Counted from the stretch's first letter, positions 7,700 to 16,747 are shown. The stretch: DNA of 64,000 nucleotides from JBPOFM01 sp041391925 (GCA_041391925.1 JAWKNA010000007.1:124001-188000), one strand, 5' to 3'. A program made the numbers and translations. Notes: generated by a model not told the origin, from the sequence alone.

Positions 7700-9760
7700 A
7701 TGAAATCATTACTACACATCGCTTTTGTATTGCTCATTTCAGTACAATTGCAAGCGCAACAAAAAACCATTACAGGCATTGTCACTTCCAAATCTGACGG
7801 GTTGCCTTTACCAGGATTAAATGTTATGGTTAAAGGAAGTTCTAACGGCACTCAAACCGATTTCGATGGTAAATATTCCATTTCTGCCCTAAAAGGGAAC
7901 GTACTTGTGTTCAGCTATCTTGGTTTTTTGACTAAGGAAGTAAAAGTTGGTGATTTAAGTATTATTAACGTTACAATGGAAGAAGATTCCGCTAGGCTTG
8001 AAGAAGTTGTGGTTGTGGGTTATAGCATTTCTAAAGGTTATAACAAAGCTCCATCGGCATCACAAATTAAAAGGCGCGAACAAAAAGCCTATCACCAAAT
8101 TATTGCGCAACAACTCCAAGGTCAAGTGGCTGGAGTTAAAATAAGGGGAATGAATACGACTTCTTCAGAAAACCGGCCTTTGTATATTGTGGATGGTGTT
8201 CCTATTCCAGCAACATACAATCAAGTTGTGTCACAGATTGATAAAAATGAGATAGAACATTTGACGGTTTACAAAGGTGCAAAAGCTCAAGAACAATTTG
8301 GACAATCTGCAAAAAATGGATGTATTGTTATTTCCACTAAAAAAGGAAACTATCGTTTAGAAAATGATGAATCGTATGCCCGAATTAATGAAAACAAATT
8401 TGAACGCGTCCAACTTGCTCCCTTGTCCACTTTTTCCATTGATGTTGACAAAGCTTCATACAGTAATATCCGCAGGATGTTGAACAATGGCGAACAAATT
8501 CCTGTGGATGCTGTTAAAATTGAAGAAATGGTCAATTATTTCAATTATGATTATCCACAACCAACAGATGAACATCCGTTTTCAATCAACACAGAAGTTG
8601 CAGCAACACCTTGGAATCAAGACACCAAAATTGTTCGGATAGGATTGCAAGGAAAATCATATGAAAATAAAGAATTGCCAGCATCTAACCTTACTTTTCT
8701 AATTGATGTGTCTGGCTCAATGAGTGATGTCAATAAACTGCCATTGCTAAAATCGGCTTTCAAACTTTTGGTTAACCAATTGAGAGAAAAAGACAAGGTT
8801 TCCATTGTTGTATATGCTGGGGCAGCAGGATTGGTATTGGCACCAACTTCGGGAGCACATAAAGAAAAAATCCTTAATGCTTTGGATAATTTGAATGCAG
8901 GTGGTTCTACGGCTGGCGGTGCAGGCATTGAATTGGCATACAAAGTTGCCCAAGAAAATTTTGTGCAAAATGGAAATAACAGAGTAATTCTTGCTACGGA
9001 CGGAGATTTTAATGTTGGGGAATCCAGCGATAGAGCCATGGAAACACTCATTGAAGAAAAACGAAAAGGTGGTGTGTTCTTGTCCGTTTTGGGTTTTGGC
9101 TATGGCAATTATAAAGATTCAAAATTGGAGACCTTAGCAGATAAAGGCAATGGAAATCATGCCTACATTGATACGATGCAAGAAGCCCAAAAAGTATTTG
9201 GAGCAGAGTTTGGAGGAACACTTTACACAATCGCAAAGGATGTGAAGATTCAAGTGGAATTCAATCCTAAAAAAGTGCAGGCCTACAGATTGATTGGATA
9301 TGAAAACAGATTATTGGCCGATGAAGATTTTATTGATGACACCAAAGATGCTGGCGAACTTGGAAGTGGACATACTGTGACAGCACTGTATGAAGTGATT
9401 CCTCTGGGAGTGAAAAGCAGTTATTTGAAAGAGGTTGATAGTTTAAAATATACTGCAACAGAAGTTTCCAATGAGTATTCAGATGAATTGTTCACAGTAA
9501 AGTTCAGGTACAAAAAACCAGATGGCAATAAAAGCATTGAGATGGTGCATGTGCAAAAAGATCAACTATCAGAAGCATCCGATGATTTTAAATTTGCTTC
9601 AGCTGTAGCATTGTTTGGAATGCAGTTGAAACACTCACAATATTGCAATAATTCAACAATTCAAGATGTCATAAGCTTGGCAAATCAAGGCAGAAAAAAT
9701 GATGAGGATGGTTATAGGGCCGAATTCATAAGACTGGTAGAATCTTGTCAAAACTTATAA
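7700..9760 (+). CDS. Secreted vWA protein with carboxypeptidase-regulatory and TonB-plug domains
   Basis: The 686-residue protein starts with a signal peptide ending near LQAQ at residue 20. Then come a carboxypeptidase D regulatory-like beta domain (about 24-95), a segment like a TonB receptor plug (about 98-215, with the GVKIRGM and YIVDGVP landmarks), a YfbK-type N-terminal region, and a von Willebrand A domain with MIDAS D336-V-S-G-S-M-S at about residue 336. The C-terminal region resembles DUF3520. No outer-membrane barrel follows the plug, so it is not a receptor. It likely acts at the cell envelope in metal-dependent protein binding. It is monocistronic and ends in a bidirectional terminator. 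Confidence 0.85.
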   Translation: MKSLLHIAFVLLISVQLQAQQKTITGIVTSKSDGLPLPGLNVMVKGSSNGTQTDFDGKYSISALKGNVLVFSYLGFLTKEVKVGDLSIINVTMEEDSARLEEVVVVGYSISKGYNKAPSASQIKRREQKAYHQIIAQQLQGQVAGVKIRGMNTTSSENRPLYIVDGVPIPATYNQVVSQIDKNEIEHLTVYKGAKAQEQFGQSAKNGCIVISTKKGNYRLENDESYARINENKFERVQLAPLSTFSIDVDKASYSNIRRMLNNGEQIPVDAVKIEEMVNYFNYDYPQPTDEHPFSINTEVAATPWNQDTKIVRIGLQGKSYENKELPASNLTFLIDVSGSMSDVNKLPLLKSAFKLLVNQLREKDKVSIVVYAGAAGLVLAPTSGAHKEKILNALDNLNAGGSTAGGAGIELAYKVAQENFVQNGNNRVILATDGDFNVGESSDRAMETLIEEKRKGGVFLSVLGFGYGNYKDSKLETLADKGNGNHAYIDTMQEAQKVFGAEFGGTLYTIAKDVKIQVEFNPKKVQAYRLIGYENRLLADEDFIDDTKDAGELGSGHTVTALYEVIPLGVKSSYLKEVDSLKYTATEVSNEYSDELFTVKFRYKKPDGNKSIEMVHVQKDQLSEASDDFKFASAVALFGMQLKHSQYCNNSTIQDVISLANQGRKNDEDGYRAEFIRLVESCQNL

Positions 9761-9805
9761 AAAACAAAAGCAAAGTGACCTAAATGGTCGCTTTGCTTTT
9801 GTTTT
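9761..9805. terminator. Bidirectional terminator between the vWA gene and doxX
   Basis: A 20-bp stem with a single G-T wobble (arms 9761-9780 and 9786-9805) and a 5-nt loop, flanked by A and T runs on both sides. It separates two convergent genes and can serve both. Confidence 0.88.
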
Positions 9806-10227
9806 TATTGCTGCATCTTAAAATAATAATCCGCTGAATGCTTACCAGAACCATAGAAAAGGAAAAACACACAAACCATTAGGGTAATTGTAGCAAGAAT
9901 GAAATCTACTGTGTGGAATTCACCCAAGAGATTGATTAGAATCGCACCAATTAAAATCGGAATCTGAGCTATGATGGCCCAGCGCGTCAACAGGCCAAAA
10001 GCAATCAATATGCCACCAATAAAATGAGCAGGCAACACATAATGAAGCCATATCATGCCTCCTGGCATATCTTTAATAGGTTCAAATAGTTGTATGAGCG
10101 ATTGCATATTGTTCAAAAAATGAACTCCTTTCATGAACAGAAACACGCCCAGGGCAAATCTTAAAATGTCTAGTGGATAATACGTATGGGCGTTGGCCCA
10201 TTTATTCAGCGATTTTATGGTTCCCAT
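9805..10227 (-). CDS. DoxX family membrane protein
   Basis: A 140-residue protein with four hydrophobic segments in the DoxX-like arrangement (Gly-rich first helix with F-L-F-M-K-G, GGILIAFGLLTRWAI in the second half). DoxX proteins are quinone- or redox-linked membrane proteins of uncertain reaction. The open frame reaches an upstream TTG at 10233, but that TTG lies inside a -7 promoter element; ATG 10227 is therefore chosen. It is a single-gene unit. Another DoxX-type protein is encoded at 54335-54715. Confidence 0.85.
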   Translation of the reverse strand: MGTIKSLNKWANAHTYYPLDILRFALGVFLFMKGVHFLNNMQSLIQLFEPIKDMPGGMIWLHYVLPAHFIGGILIAFGLLTRWAIIAQIPILIGAILINLLGEFHTVDFILATITLMVCVFFLFYGSGKHSADYYFKMQQ

Positions 10228-10230
10228 GGT

Positions 10231-10238
10231 CAAAAGTA
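10231..10238 (-). promoter_or_regulatory. Candidate -7 element of the doxX promoter
   Basis: On the minus strand this reads TACTTTTG, matching TAnnTTTG. It ends only 3 bp before the ATG at 10227, so a transcript from it would be leaderless or nearly so. A TTG lies 22 bp upstream. Confidence 0.5.
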
Positions 10239-10274
10239 TTGAATTTCAACCATTAAGATACAAAAAAATAAAAA

Positions 10275-11903
10275 CTAAACCTGTAAAATTCCCAAATTAA
10301 ATTTTTTCTCAATTGGTGAATGGTCGGCTGCTTCGATTCCCATACTTATCCACGTACGTGTATCGAGTGGGTCGATAATCGCATCGGTCCATATTCTAGC
10401 AGCTGCATAATATGGGGACACCTGTGCATCGTATCTGTCTTTGATTTTATTGAACAATTCGCTCTCTTGTTCTTTAGTGATGGTTTCGCCTTTCTTTTTC
10501 AATGAAGCAGTTTCAATTTGTAGCAACACTTTTGCGGCAGAATTTCCACTCATAACCGCCAGTTCTGCACTTGGCCAAGCCACTATCAATCGTGGGTCAT
10601 ACGCTTTTCCGCACATGGCATAATTACCAGCTCCATAACTGTTTCCGATGACCACCGTAAATTTGGGAACGACCGAATTGCTTACAGCATTCACCATTTT
10701 TGCGCCATCTTTGATAATGCCGCCATGTTCACTTTTACTGCCCACCATAAAACCTGTCACATCTTGTAAGAAAACCAATGGAATTTTCTTTTGATTGCAA
10801 TTGGCGATAAACCGAGTAGCTTTATCTGCGGAATCATTATAAATCACTCCTCCAAACTGCATTTCGCCTTGTTTGGTTTTTACCAATTGACGTTGATTGG
10901 CAACTATTCCAACTGCCCAACCATCGATTCTGGCATAGGCGGTAATGATGGTTTTGCCATAACCAGCTTTATATTCATCAAATTCCGAGTCATCCACCAG
11001 ACGTTTGATGATTTCATACATATCATATTGGTCAGTGCGACTTTTAGGAATAATTCCGTAGATATCTTCAGGACTTTCTTTAGGTTTAGAGGATTTGGTT
11101 CTATTAAACCCGGCTTTATCATAGTCACCAATTTTATCGATGATATTTTTTATGGTATCCAATGCGTCTTTATCATCTTTGGCTTTATAATCCGTTACTC
11201 CCGAGATTTCGCAATGCGTTGTGGCTCCGCCCAAAGTTTCGTTGTCAATTGTTTCCCCTATGGCAGCTTTCACCAAATAACTTCCTGCTAAAAAAATGCT
11301 TCCTGTTTTATCTACAATTAAGGCCTCATCGCTCATGATAGGCAAATAAGCACCTCCCGCTACACAGCTTCCCATCACTGCTGCAATTTGTGTTATTCCC
11401 ATACTGCTCATAATGGCATTGTTTCTAAAGATGCGACCAAAATGTTCTTTATCCGGGAAAATTTCATCCTGCATTGGTAAATAGACACCAGCCGAATCCA
11501 CCAAATAGATAATAGGCAATCGGTTTTCAATGGCAATTTCCTGTGCTCTTAAATTTTTCTTTCCAGTAATGGGGAACCAAGCTCCAGCCTTTACAGTGGC
11601 ATCATTGGCCACCACCATGCATTGCTTTCCCTTGATATATCCGATTTTCACTACAACACCTCCTGAAGGGCAACCACCATGTTCCTTATACATGTCTTCA
11701 CCTGCAAATGCGGCAATTTCAATCGATTTTGATTTTGCATCAAACAAATAGTTGATTCGTTCCCGGGCTGTCATTTTGCCTTTTTCGTGATGTTTGTCGA
11801 TGCTTTTTTGTCCGCCACCAAGTTTCACTTTGGCAAGTCGTTGTCTTAAATCTGAAAGAAGTAATTTATTGTGGTCTTCGTTTTTGTTGAAGTTAAGATC
11901 CAT
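10275..11903 (-). CDS. Acyl-CoA carboxylase, carboxyltransferase (beta) subunit
   Basis: This 542-residue crotonase-fold protein is the carboxyltransferase half of a biotin-dependent acyl-CoA carboxylase. The N-terminal region (LGGGQKSIDKHHEKGKMTARERI) and the C-terminal GNSYGAGNYAMCGKAYDPR segment are hallmarks of the methylcrotonyl-/geranyl-CoA carboxylase branch more than of the propionyl branch. No biotin carboxylase or biotin carrier gene is adjacent, so the partner must be elsewhere. Leucine catabolism is the most likely pathway, but the acyl-CoA substrate cannot be fixed by sequence alone. Confidence 0.9.
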   Translation of the reverse strand: MDLNFNKNEDHNKLLLSDLRQRLAKVKLGGGQKSIDKHHEKGKMTARERINYLFDAKSKSIEIAAFAGEDMYKEHGGCPSGGVVVKIGYIKGKQCMVVANDATVKAGAWFPITGKKNLRAQEIAIENRLPIIYLVDSAGVYLPMQDEIFPDKEHFGRIFRNNAIMSSMGITQIAAVMGSCVAGGAYLPIMSDEALIVDKTGSIFLAGSYLVKAAIGETIDNETLGGATTHCEISGVTDYKAKDDKDALDTIKNIIDKIGDYDKAGFNRTKSSKPKESPEDIYGIIPKSRTDQYDMYEIIKRLVDDSEFDEYKAGYGKTIITAYARIDGWAVGIVANQRQLVKTKQGEMQFGGVIYNDSADKATRFIANCNQKKIPLVFLQDVTGFMVGSKSEHGGIIKDGAKMVNAVSNSVVPKFTVVIGNSYGAGNYAMCGKAYDPRLIVAWPSAELAVMSGNSAAKVLLQIETASLKKKGETITKEQESELFNKIKDRYDAQVSPYYAAARIWTDAIIDPLDTRTWISMGIEAADHSPIEKKFNLGILQV

Positions 11904-12015
11904 TGATGTATGTTTTGTTCGATGCTAAAATACAAACTTTAAAAGTCTTACAAAAGGAGGAGGCTTGGTTAAAGACTAATTATTTGTTAAATTAAATTAC
12001 ATGGTATTATATTCC

Positions 12016-12046
12016 TTGGAATATAAAATATTTATATGTATATTTG
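12016..12046 (+). promoter_or_regulatory. Promoter of the FMN reductase operon
   Basis: TTG at 12016-12018, a 20-bp spacer and TATATTTG at 12039-12046 fit the Bacteroidota vegetative promoter well. Its position downstream of an in-frame ATG at 12001 argues that translation starts at 12070. Confidence 0.65.
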
Positions 12047-12069
12047 CTTTAAAATTTAAAATAATAGAA

Positions 12070-12600
12070 ATGAAACATATCCTAACATTTGCTGGTAGCA
12101 ATAGTTCAGATTCAATCAATAAACAATTGGCAATGTATGCCGCAGGATTAGTGAAAGAGGCCAAGGTTACCGTTTTGGATTTAAATGATTTTGATTTACC
12201 TATTTATAGCAAAGATTTGGAAGCAAAGAAAGGCATTCCCGAAAATGCAAAAAAATTTCATAATCATATCAGGGAAGCTGAAGGATTGGTTATTTCCCTT
12301 GCGGAAAATAATGGAGCTTATTCCGCCGTTTTCAAAAATCTCTTTGATTGGATGTCCCGATATGAGCAAAAAGTCTTTTTGGGAAAGCCTATGTTGTTAA
12401 TGGCAACATCGCCAGGCGGTAGAGGAGGCGCTTCGGTCTTGGCCATGGCAAAAGACAGGTTTCCAAGACATGATGCCAAAATTGTAGCAGAGTTTTCATT
12501 GCCTTTGTTTAATGATAAATTTTCCAATGGAAAAATTACCGATTCTGATTTTGACAAAACATTAAAAGAAGCTGTACAACAATTTCAAAAAGAATTATAA
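12070..12600 (+). CDS. NAD(P)H-dependent FMN reductase-like flavoprotein
   Basis: A 176-residue flavodoxin-fold protein of the NADPH-dependent FMN reductase family. The FMN phosphate loop is GSNSSDSIN near residues 9-17, and the flavin-facing ATSPGGRGG follows at mid-protein. Members reduce flavins, quinones or azo compounds. The ORF could begin at 12001, but the promoter at 12016-12046 rules this out. The GNAT gene begins 2 bp later and a MarR gene follows, so this looks like an oxidative or quinone stress unit. Confidence 0.85.
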   Translation: MKHILTFAGSNSSDSINKQLAMYAAGLVKEAKVTVLDLNDFDLPIYSKDLEAKKGIPENAKKFHNHIREAEGLVISLAENNGAYSAVFKNLFDWMSRYEQKVFLGKPMLLMATSPGGRGGASVLAMAKDRFPRHDAKIVAEFSLPLFNDKFSNGKITDSDFDKTLKEAVQQFQKEL

Positions 12601-12602
12601 TT

Positions 12603-12887
12603 ATGGAAATCAAACAAAGAGACGATGAAAAAAAAGGAGCTTTCTATGTTGAAATCAATGGACAGAAAGAAGCCCTTATGACTTACACGCATGCTGGTCC
12701 TCAAAAAATAATTATTGACCATACGGAAGTCAGCGATAAATTAAAAGGTCAAGGTGTAGGATATAAACTAGTGGCTGCAGCTGTTGATTATTTAAGAGAC
12801 AATCATTTGAAAGTCATTCCATTGTGTCCTTTTGCTGCAGCGGTATTTAAGAAGAAGCATGATGAATATGCTGATGTTTTAGCATAA
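12603..12887 (+). CDS. Small GNAT-like N-acetyltransferase (YjdJ type)
   Basis: A 94-residue minimal acetyltransferase. The acetyl-CoA pyrophosphate loop is in LKGQGVGYKLV, and the C-terminal PLCPFAAAVFKKK segment is typical of the short YjdJ/NATD1-like family. The length is normal for this subfamily. The acceptor is unknown. It is 2 bp behind the flavoprotein gene and 40 bp ahead of the MarR gene. Confidence 0.85.
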   Translation: MEIKQRDDEKKGAFYVEINGQKEALMTYTHAGPQKIIIDHTEVSDKLKGQGVGYKLVAAAVDYLRDNHLKVIPLCPFAAAVFKKKHDEYADVLA

Positions 12888-12927
12888 ATGGCTACCTAGC
12901 AATCATCGAATATTGAAAACTTAAACT

Positions 12928-13365
12928 ATGGGAGACATTTCAAAAGATATCAATTCAAGATTTCCAAACATTAAAGTGAAAGCTTTAATCAATATTCTAT
13001 ATACTGCAAATTGGATTTCTAGTTTTCAGAATGAATTTTTCAAACCTTTTGGAATTTCACCACAACAGTTTAATATTTTAAAGATTTTGAATGGTGCCAA
13101 GGAACCTCTTAAAGTTCAAATTATCAAGGACAGAATGATTGAAAGGTCTCCGAATGCCACTCGTTTGATGGATAAATTATGCGATAAACACTTAATTGAA
13201 CGAATTCCATGTCCTGAAGATAGGCGAGTGGTGCACATTGAAATCACTAGGAAAGGAAAAGAGTTATTAAGTTCCATTTCAGATAATTTTAACGAAGAAT
13301 TGATTAAAAATATCACAGAGGATGAAGCGCAACATTTGAGTGATTTATTGGATAAAATGCGTTAA
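12928..13365 (+). CDS. MarR family transcriptional regulator
   Basis: A 145-residue winged-helix protein. The recognition region (KDRMIERSPNATRLMDKL) and the wing with the DRR tripeptide (CPEDRRVVHIEITRKG) are both clear. MarR repressors usually control neighbouring redox or efflux genes and release DNA on binding phenolics or quinones. The context (FMN reductase, GNAT, pirin) suggests it regulates this cluster. No operator palindrome was confidently identified. Confidence 0.9.
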   Translation: MGDISKDINSRFPNIKVKALINILYTANWISSFQNEFFKPFGISPQQFNILKILNGAKEPLKVQIIKDRMIERSPNATRLMDKLCDKHLIERIPCPEDRRVVHIEITRKGKELLSSISDNFNEELIKNITEDEAQHLSDLLDKMR

Positions 13366-13417
13366 AAAATTTAATTCAATAGTTTCCATGGAAACAAAAA
13401 AGAAAGCACATATAAAT

Positions 13418-14137
13418 ATGAAAACAATTGTTCACAAAGCAGACAGTAGAGGATTTGCCAACCATGGTTGGTTGCAAGCCAATCATTCCTTCAGTTTTGC
13501 TAATTATTACAACCCAGAAAAAATGAGTTTCGGAGCTTTGCGAGTATTAAATGATGACATCATTGCTCCAAAAATGGGATTTGGAACGCATCCTCACGAC
13601 AATATGGAAATCATCACCATACCATTAAGTGGGAGTTTGAAACATCGGGATAGTATGCACAATGCCTGGCAAACCATAGAAGCTGGCGAAGTCCAGATTA
13701 TGTCTGCGGGCAGTGGATTGCAACATTCAGAAATCAATGGTAGTGAGACAGCCTATTTAAATTTGTTTCAAATTTGGATTGTACCCAATAAAAGGAATGT
13801 GGAACCTCGTTATGACCAAAAACGATTTGAAAGTGCAGATAGAAAAAACAAACTTCAAACAGTGGTTTCTTATATCGACGATAGCATTGAGGGAAGCTTG
13901 AAAATTCATCAGGACGCAAGGATATCCCGATTGGATTTAGGCTCTGGAAATACTTTTGAATATAAGCCGAAAAGTAAAAACCATGGCGTGTATGTTTTGA
14001 ACATTCATGGAAAATTATCGATAGATAAAAATGAATTGCAACAGAGAGATGCCATTGGTGTCTCAGAAACAGATTCATTTACTATTGTTTCCAATGAGGA
14101 TTCAGAATTGTTGCTGATAGAAGTTCCCATGAACTAA
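13418..14137 (+). CDS. Pirin family protein
   Basis: A 239-residue bicupin. The N-terminal cupin carries the metal ligands in GTHPHDNMEI and in the SGLQHSE segment, matching pirins; some members (YhaK, YhhW) act as quercetinases. The open frame starts earlier, even overlapping the MarR stop, and ATG 13388 is an alternative. MKTIVHKADSRG at 13418 aligns with the usual pirin start, so it is preferred. It ends in a hairpin terminator. Confidence 0.88.
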   Translation: MKTIVHKADSRGFANHGWLQANHSFSFANYYNPEKMSFGALRVLNDDIIAPKMGFGTHPHDNMEIITIPLSGSLKHRDSMHNAWQTIEAGEVQIMSAGSGLQHSEINGSETAYLNLFQIWIVPNKRNVEPRYDQKRFESADRKNKLQTVVSYIDDSIEGSLKIHQDARISRLDLGSGNTFEYKPKSKNHGVYVLNIHGKLSIDKNELQQRDAIGVSETDSFTIVSNEDSELLLIEVPMN

Positions 14138-14157
14138 AAACAAAAATTGAATACGCT

Positions 14158-14186
14158 AAAAAGCATCCTATTTGGGATGCTTTTTT
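14158..14186 (+). terminator. Rho-independent terminator after the pirin gene
   Basis: An 11-bp stem (AAAAAGCATCC at 14158-14168 with GGATGCTTTTT starting at 14175) and a short loop followed by T residues. It closes the MarR-pirin transcript before the next small gene. Confidence 0.85.
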
Positions 14187-14230
14187 CATTTAAAAAATAC
14201 GATATTTGTAATTCCCTTAAAATTTTAATT

Positions 14231-14413
14231 ATGGCAATGAATAAAAACACGGTATTGGCTTGGGCCACAACCATTATGATAATAGTAGGAATCGGATTGA
14301 TTGGGCTTGGTGCCTTTAGGTATGATGATGTCGCAGGCTATGGCTTCGCTTCAGTAGGAATAGGCTTTTTTGCCATAGCATGGGTTTTCAATGCACTAAA
14401 AGGAAGAGTATGA
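14231..14413 (+). CDS. Small CAL67264-type membrane protein
   Basis: A 60-residue protein with two hydrophobic segments separated by a short FRYDDVAGYGF turn. It resembles a small Bacteroidota membrane protein family named after CAL67264; no function is known. The open frame extends upstream through the pirin terminator, so the ATG at 14231 is chosen, with ATG 14237 as a close alternative. EttA starts 80 bp downstream. Confidence 0.7.
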   Translation: MAMNKNTVLAWATTIMIIVGIGLIGLGAFRYDDVAGYGFASVGIGFFAIAWVFNALKGRV

Positions 14414-14493
14414 AATCAAAAGTCAAACAATGTCTATTGTCAGCCCTTTTAAGGTAACCCAATCCAATACTAACACATAACTTATTCTAAGAA

Positions 14494-16182
14494 ATGAGCG
14501 ACGATAAAAAAGTAATTTTCTCGATGCGAGGTCTTACCAAGACCTTCAAAGGTGCGGATACACCAGTTCTAAAAAATATTCATTTAAGTTTTTTCTATGG
14601 AGCCAAAATTGGAATTTTGGGCCTTAATGGTTCTGGAAAATCTACCTTATTAAAAATTATTGCAGGAGTCGATAAAAACTATCAAGGTGATATCACATTC
14701 CTTCAGGATTATTCTGTAGGCTATCTAGAGCAAGAACCACAATTGGATGATAGTAAGACCGTTATGGAAGTAGTCCGTGAAGGTGCTGCGGAAACTGTTG
14801 CTATACTTGATGAATACAATAAAATAAACGACATGTTTGGTTTGGAGGAAGTCTATTCCGACCCAGACAAAATGCAAAAATTAATGGACAGGCAAGCGGC
14901 ACTTCAAGATAAAATTGATGCCTCTAATGCCTGGGAGCTGGATACTAAGCTAGAAATTGCCATGGATGCCTTGCGCACGCCTGATGGCGACAAGAAAATA
15001 TCTGTGCTATCGGGTGGAGAACGTCGTCGCGTTGCATTATGCCGTTTATTACTACAGGAACCAGATGTGCTGCTTTTGGATGAGCCAACTAACCATTTGG
15101 ATGCTGAATCTGTACATTGGCTGGAACAACATTTATCACAATACAAAGGAACTATCATAGCAGTAACCCATGACAGGTATTTCTTGGATAACGTTGCAGG
15201 TTGGATTTTGGAATTGGATAGAGGTGAAGGCATTCCATGGAAAGGCAATTATTCATCTTGGTTGGACCAAAAATCAAAACGATTGGCCCAGGAAAGCAAA
15301 ACAGCATCCAAACGTCAAAAAACACTGGAGCGTGAGTTAGAGTGGGTTCGTCAAGGAGCTAAAGGTCGTCAGACCAAACAAAAGGCTCGTTTGAACAATT
15401 ATGACAAATTATTGAGCCAAGATCAAAAGCAATTGGACGAAAAACTGGAAATCTACATTCCAAATGGACCGCGATTGGGTACCAATGTGATCCAAGCTGT
15501 TGGGGTGAGTAAAGCTTATGAAGACAAATTATTGTATGAAGATTTGAATTTCAAATTGCCACAAGCTGGAATTGTGGGCGTTATTGGCCCTAATGGTGCT
15601 GGTAAAACCACCATTTTCAGAATGATTATGGGTGAGGAAACACCAGACAAAGGAGAGTTTCAGGTTGGAGATACCGCAAAGCTGGCATATGTTGACCAAA
15701 AGCATTCCAACATTGACCCTGAAAAATCCATTTGGCAGAATTTCAGTGACGAACAGGAATTGGTACTAATGGGAGGAAGACAAGTTAATTCGCGAGCTTA
15801 TTTAAGTCGTTTTAACTTCTCTGGAAGTGAACAAAATAAAAAAGTAAAATTGCTTTCTGGAGGCGAAAGAAACCGTTTGCATTTGGCCATGACATTAAAA
15901 GAAGAAGGTAATGTATTGCTTTTAGATGAGCCAACTAATGATTTAGATGTCAATACATTAAGAGCATTGGAAGAGGGTCTTGAAAATTTTGCGGGTTGTG
16001 CGGTTGTCATTAGTCACGATCGTTGGTTTTTGGATAGAATCTGCACACACATTTTGGCCTTTGAAGGCAATTCTGAAGTGTATTTCTTTGAAGGAAGTTT
16101 CAGCGATTATGAAGAAAACAGAAAGAAACGACTTGGTGATGTTGCACCTAAAAGGATAAAGTATAAAAAGTTGGTAAGGTAA
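14494..16182 (+). CDS. ettA: Energy-dependent translational throttle protein EttA (ABC-F)
   Basis: A soluble 562-residue ABC-F protein with two ATPase domains and no membrane segment. The first Walker A (GLNGSGKST) is at residues 43-51, with its signature LSGGERRR in mid-domain. The second half carries GPNGAGKTT and LSGGERNR. The linker between the domains is the charged P-site tRNA-interaction motif. Length and spacing match EttA, which binds the ribosomal E site and gates the first elongation step by ADP/ATP ratio. It is a core gene rather than an antibiotic resistance ABC-F. Confidence 0.92.
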   Translation: MSDDKKVIFSMRGLTKTFKGADTPVLKNIHLSFFYGAKIGILGLNGSGKSTLLKIIAGVDKNYQGDITFLQDYSVGYLEQEPQLDDSKTVMEVVREGAAETVAILDEYNKINDMFGLEEVYSDPDKMQKLMDRQAALQDKIDASNAWELDTKLEIAMDALRTPDGDKKISVLSGGERRRVALCRLLLQEPDVLLLDEPTNHLDAESVHWLEQHLSQYKGTIIAVTHDRYFLDNVAGWILELDRGEGIPWKGNYSSWLDQKSKRLAQESKTASKRQKTLERELEWVRQGAKGRQTKQKARLNNYDKLLSQDQKQLDEKLEIYIPNGPRLGTNVIQAVGVSKAYEDKLLYEDLNFKLPQAGIVGVIGPNGAGKTTIFRMIMGEETPDKGEFQVGDTAKLAYVDQKHSNIDPEKSIWQNFSDEQELVLMGGRQVNSRAYLSRFNFSGSEQNKKVKLLSGGERNRLHLAMTLKEEGNVLLLDEPTNDLDVNTLRALEEGLENFAGCAVVISHDRWFLDRICTHILAFEGNSEVYFFEGSFSDYEENRKKRLGDVAPKRIKYKKLVR

Positions 16183-16226
16183 TCCAAATTATAAAACGAA
16201 GAGCTTGCATTTTGCGGGCATTTTTA

Positions 16227-16388
16227 TCATTCAGATTTTTGGTAAGCTTTCAATTTTGCCTTTAGTTTGTAAACTCTGAAAAGGTTTATGGCCAATAAAA
16301 TAAAAAGTGTTATAATGGTGATTGACAGAATATTTACAACCCTATTCATGTCTTGGATAGTAATTTCATCTAAGATAAGACTAATCAT
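16227..16388 (-). CDS. Very small single-span membrane protein (53 aa)
   Basis: ATG at 16386-16388 to TGA at 16227-16229 encodes 53 residues: a short N-terminus, one hydrophobic helix (about residues 18-37) and a basic tail with the sequence VYKLKAKLKAYQKSE. The neighbouring upstream protein has the matching arrangement, helix followed by MYKLKAENKRLLES, so the two look like paralogues. The gene begins 8 bp after that gene's stop and is presumably on the same transcript. No function is known. Confidence 0.6.
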   Translation of the reverse strand: MISLILDEITIQDMNRVVNILSITIITLFILLAINLFRVYKLKAKLKAYQKSE

Positions 16389-16396
16389 TATGTACA

Positions 16397-16621
16397 TTAT
16401 TTATTGTCATATAAATGACTTTCAGTAAAATCCTTGTAGCTTTCATCCACATCAGTTTTGAAGGCATCAGATTCCAAAAGACGTTTGTTCTCGGCTTTTA
16501 ATTTGTACATTTTAATAATGGCAATTACAATAAAGACAAGAAAAATGGCAGCGGTAACAATAAGCACAATGGTTAGTTGCATGGTGCTTACGATAAGGGA
16601 TAGGTTAGTTAAATTAAGCAT
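16397..16621 (-). CDS. Small single-span membrane protein with acidic tail (74 aa)
   Basis: One hydrophobic helix (about residues 15-38) is followed by a basic K-M-Y-K-L-K-A segment and an acidic tail. A second possible start lies at residue 14 (MQLTIVL). There is no signal peptidase site and no known domain. It is followed after 8 bp by the 53-residue paralogue-like gene. Membrane topology suggests the tail is cytoplasmic. Confidence 0.6.
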   Translation of the reverse strand: MLNLTNLSLIVSTMQLTIVLIVTAAIFLVFIVIAIIKMYKLKAENKRLLESDAFKTDVDESYKDFTESHLYDNK

Positions 16622-16747
16622 AACTTAATATGTTTTATAATTGATTTGGACTCCAAATATACACTTTTAATTAATTGAGTAACTATTTCAAATTAAAAAA
16701 GTTATGAAGAATTTTGCATTTCATCGAAAAAAATATTCGATAAACGG

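Noticed and set aside
10791..11291. 166-aa plus-strand frame inside the acyl-CoA carboxylase gene
   Set aside because: Antisense to a well-conserved gene and without any recognisable protein feature.
16203..16225. Terminator between ettA and the small membrane genes
   Set aside because: GCTTGC/GCGGGC stem depends on two G-T wobbles with only five T residues; too weak to list.
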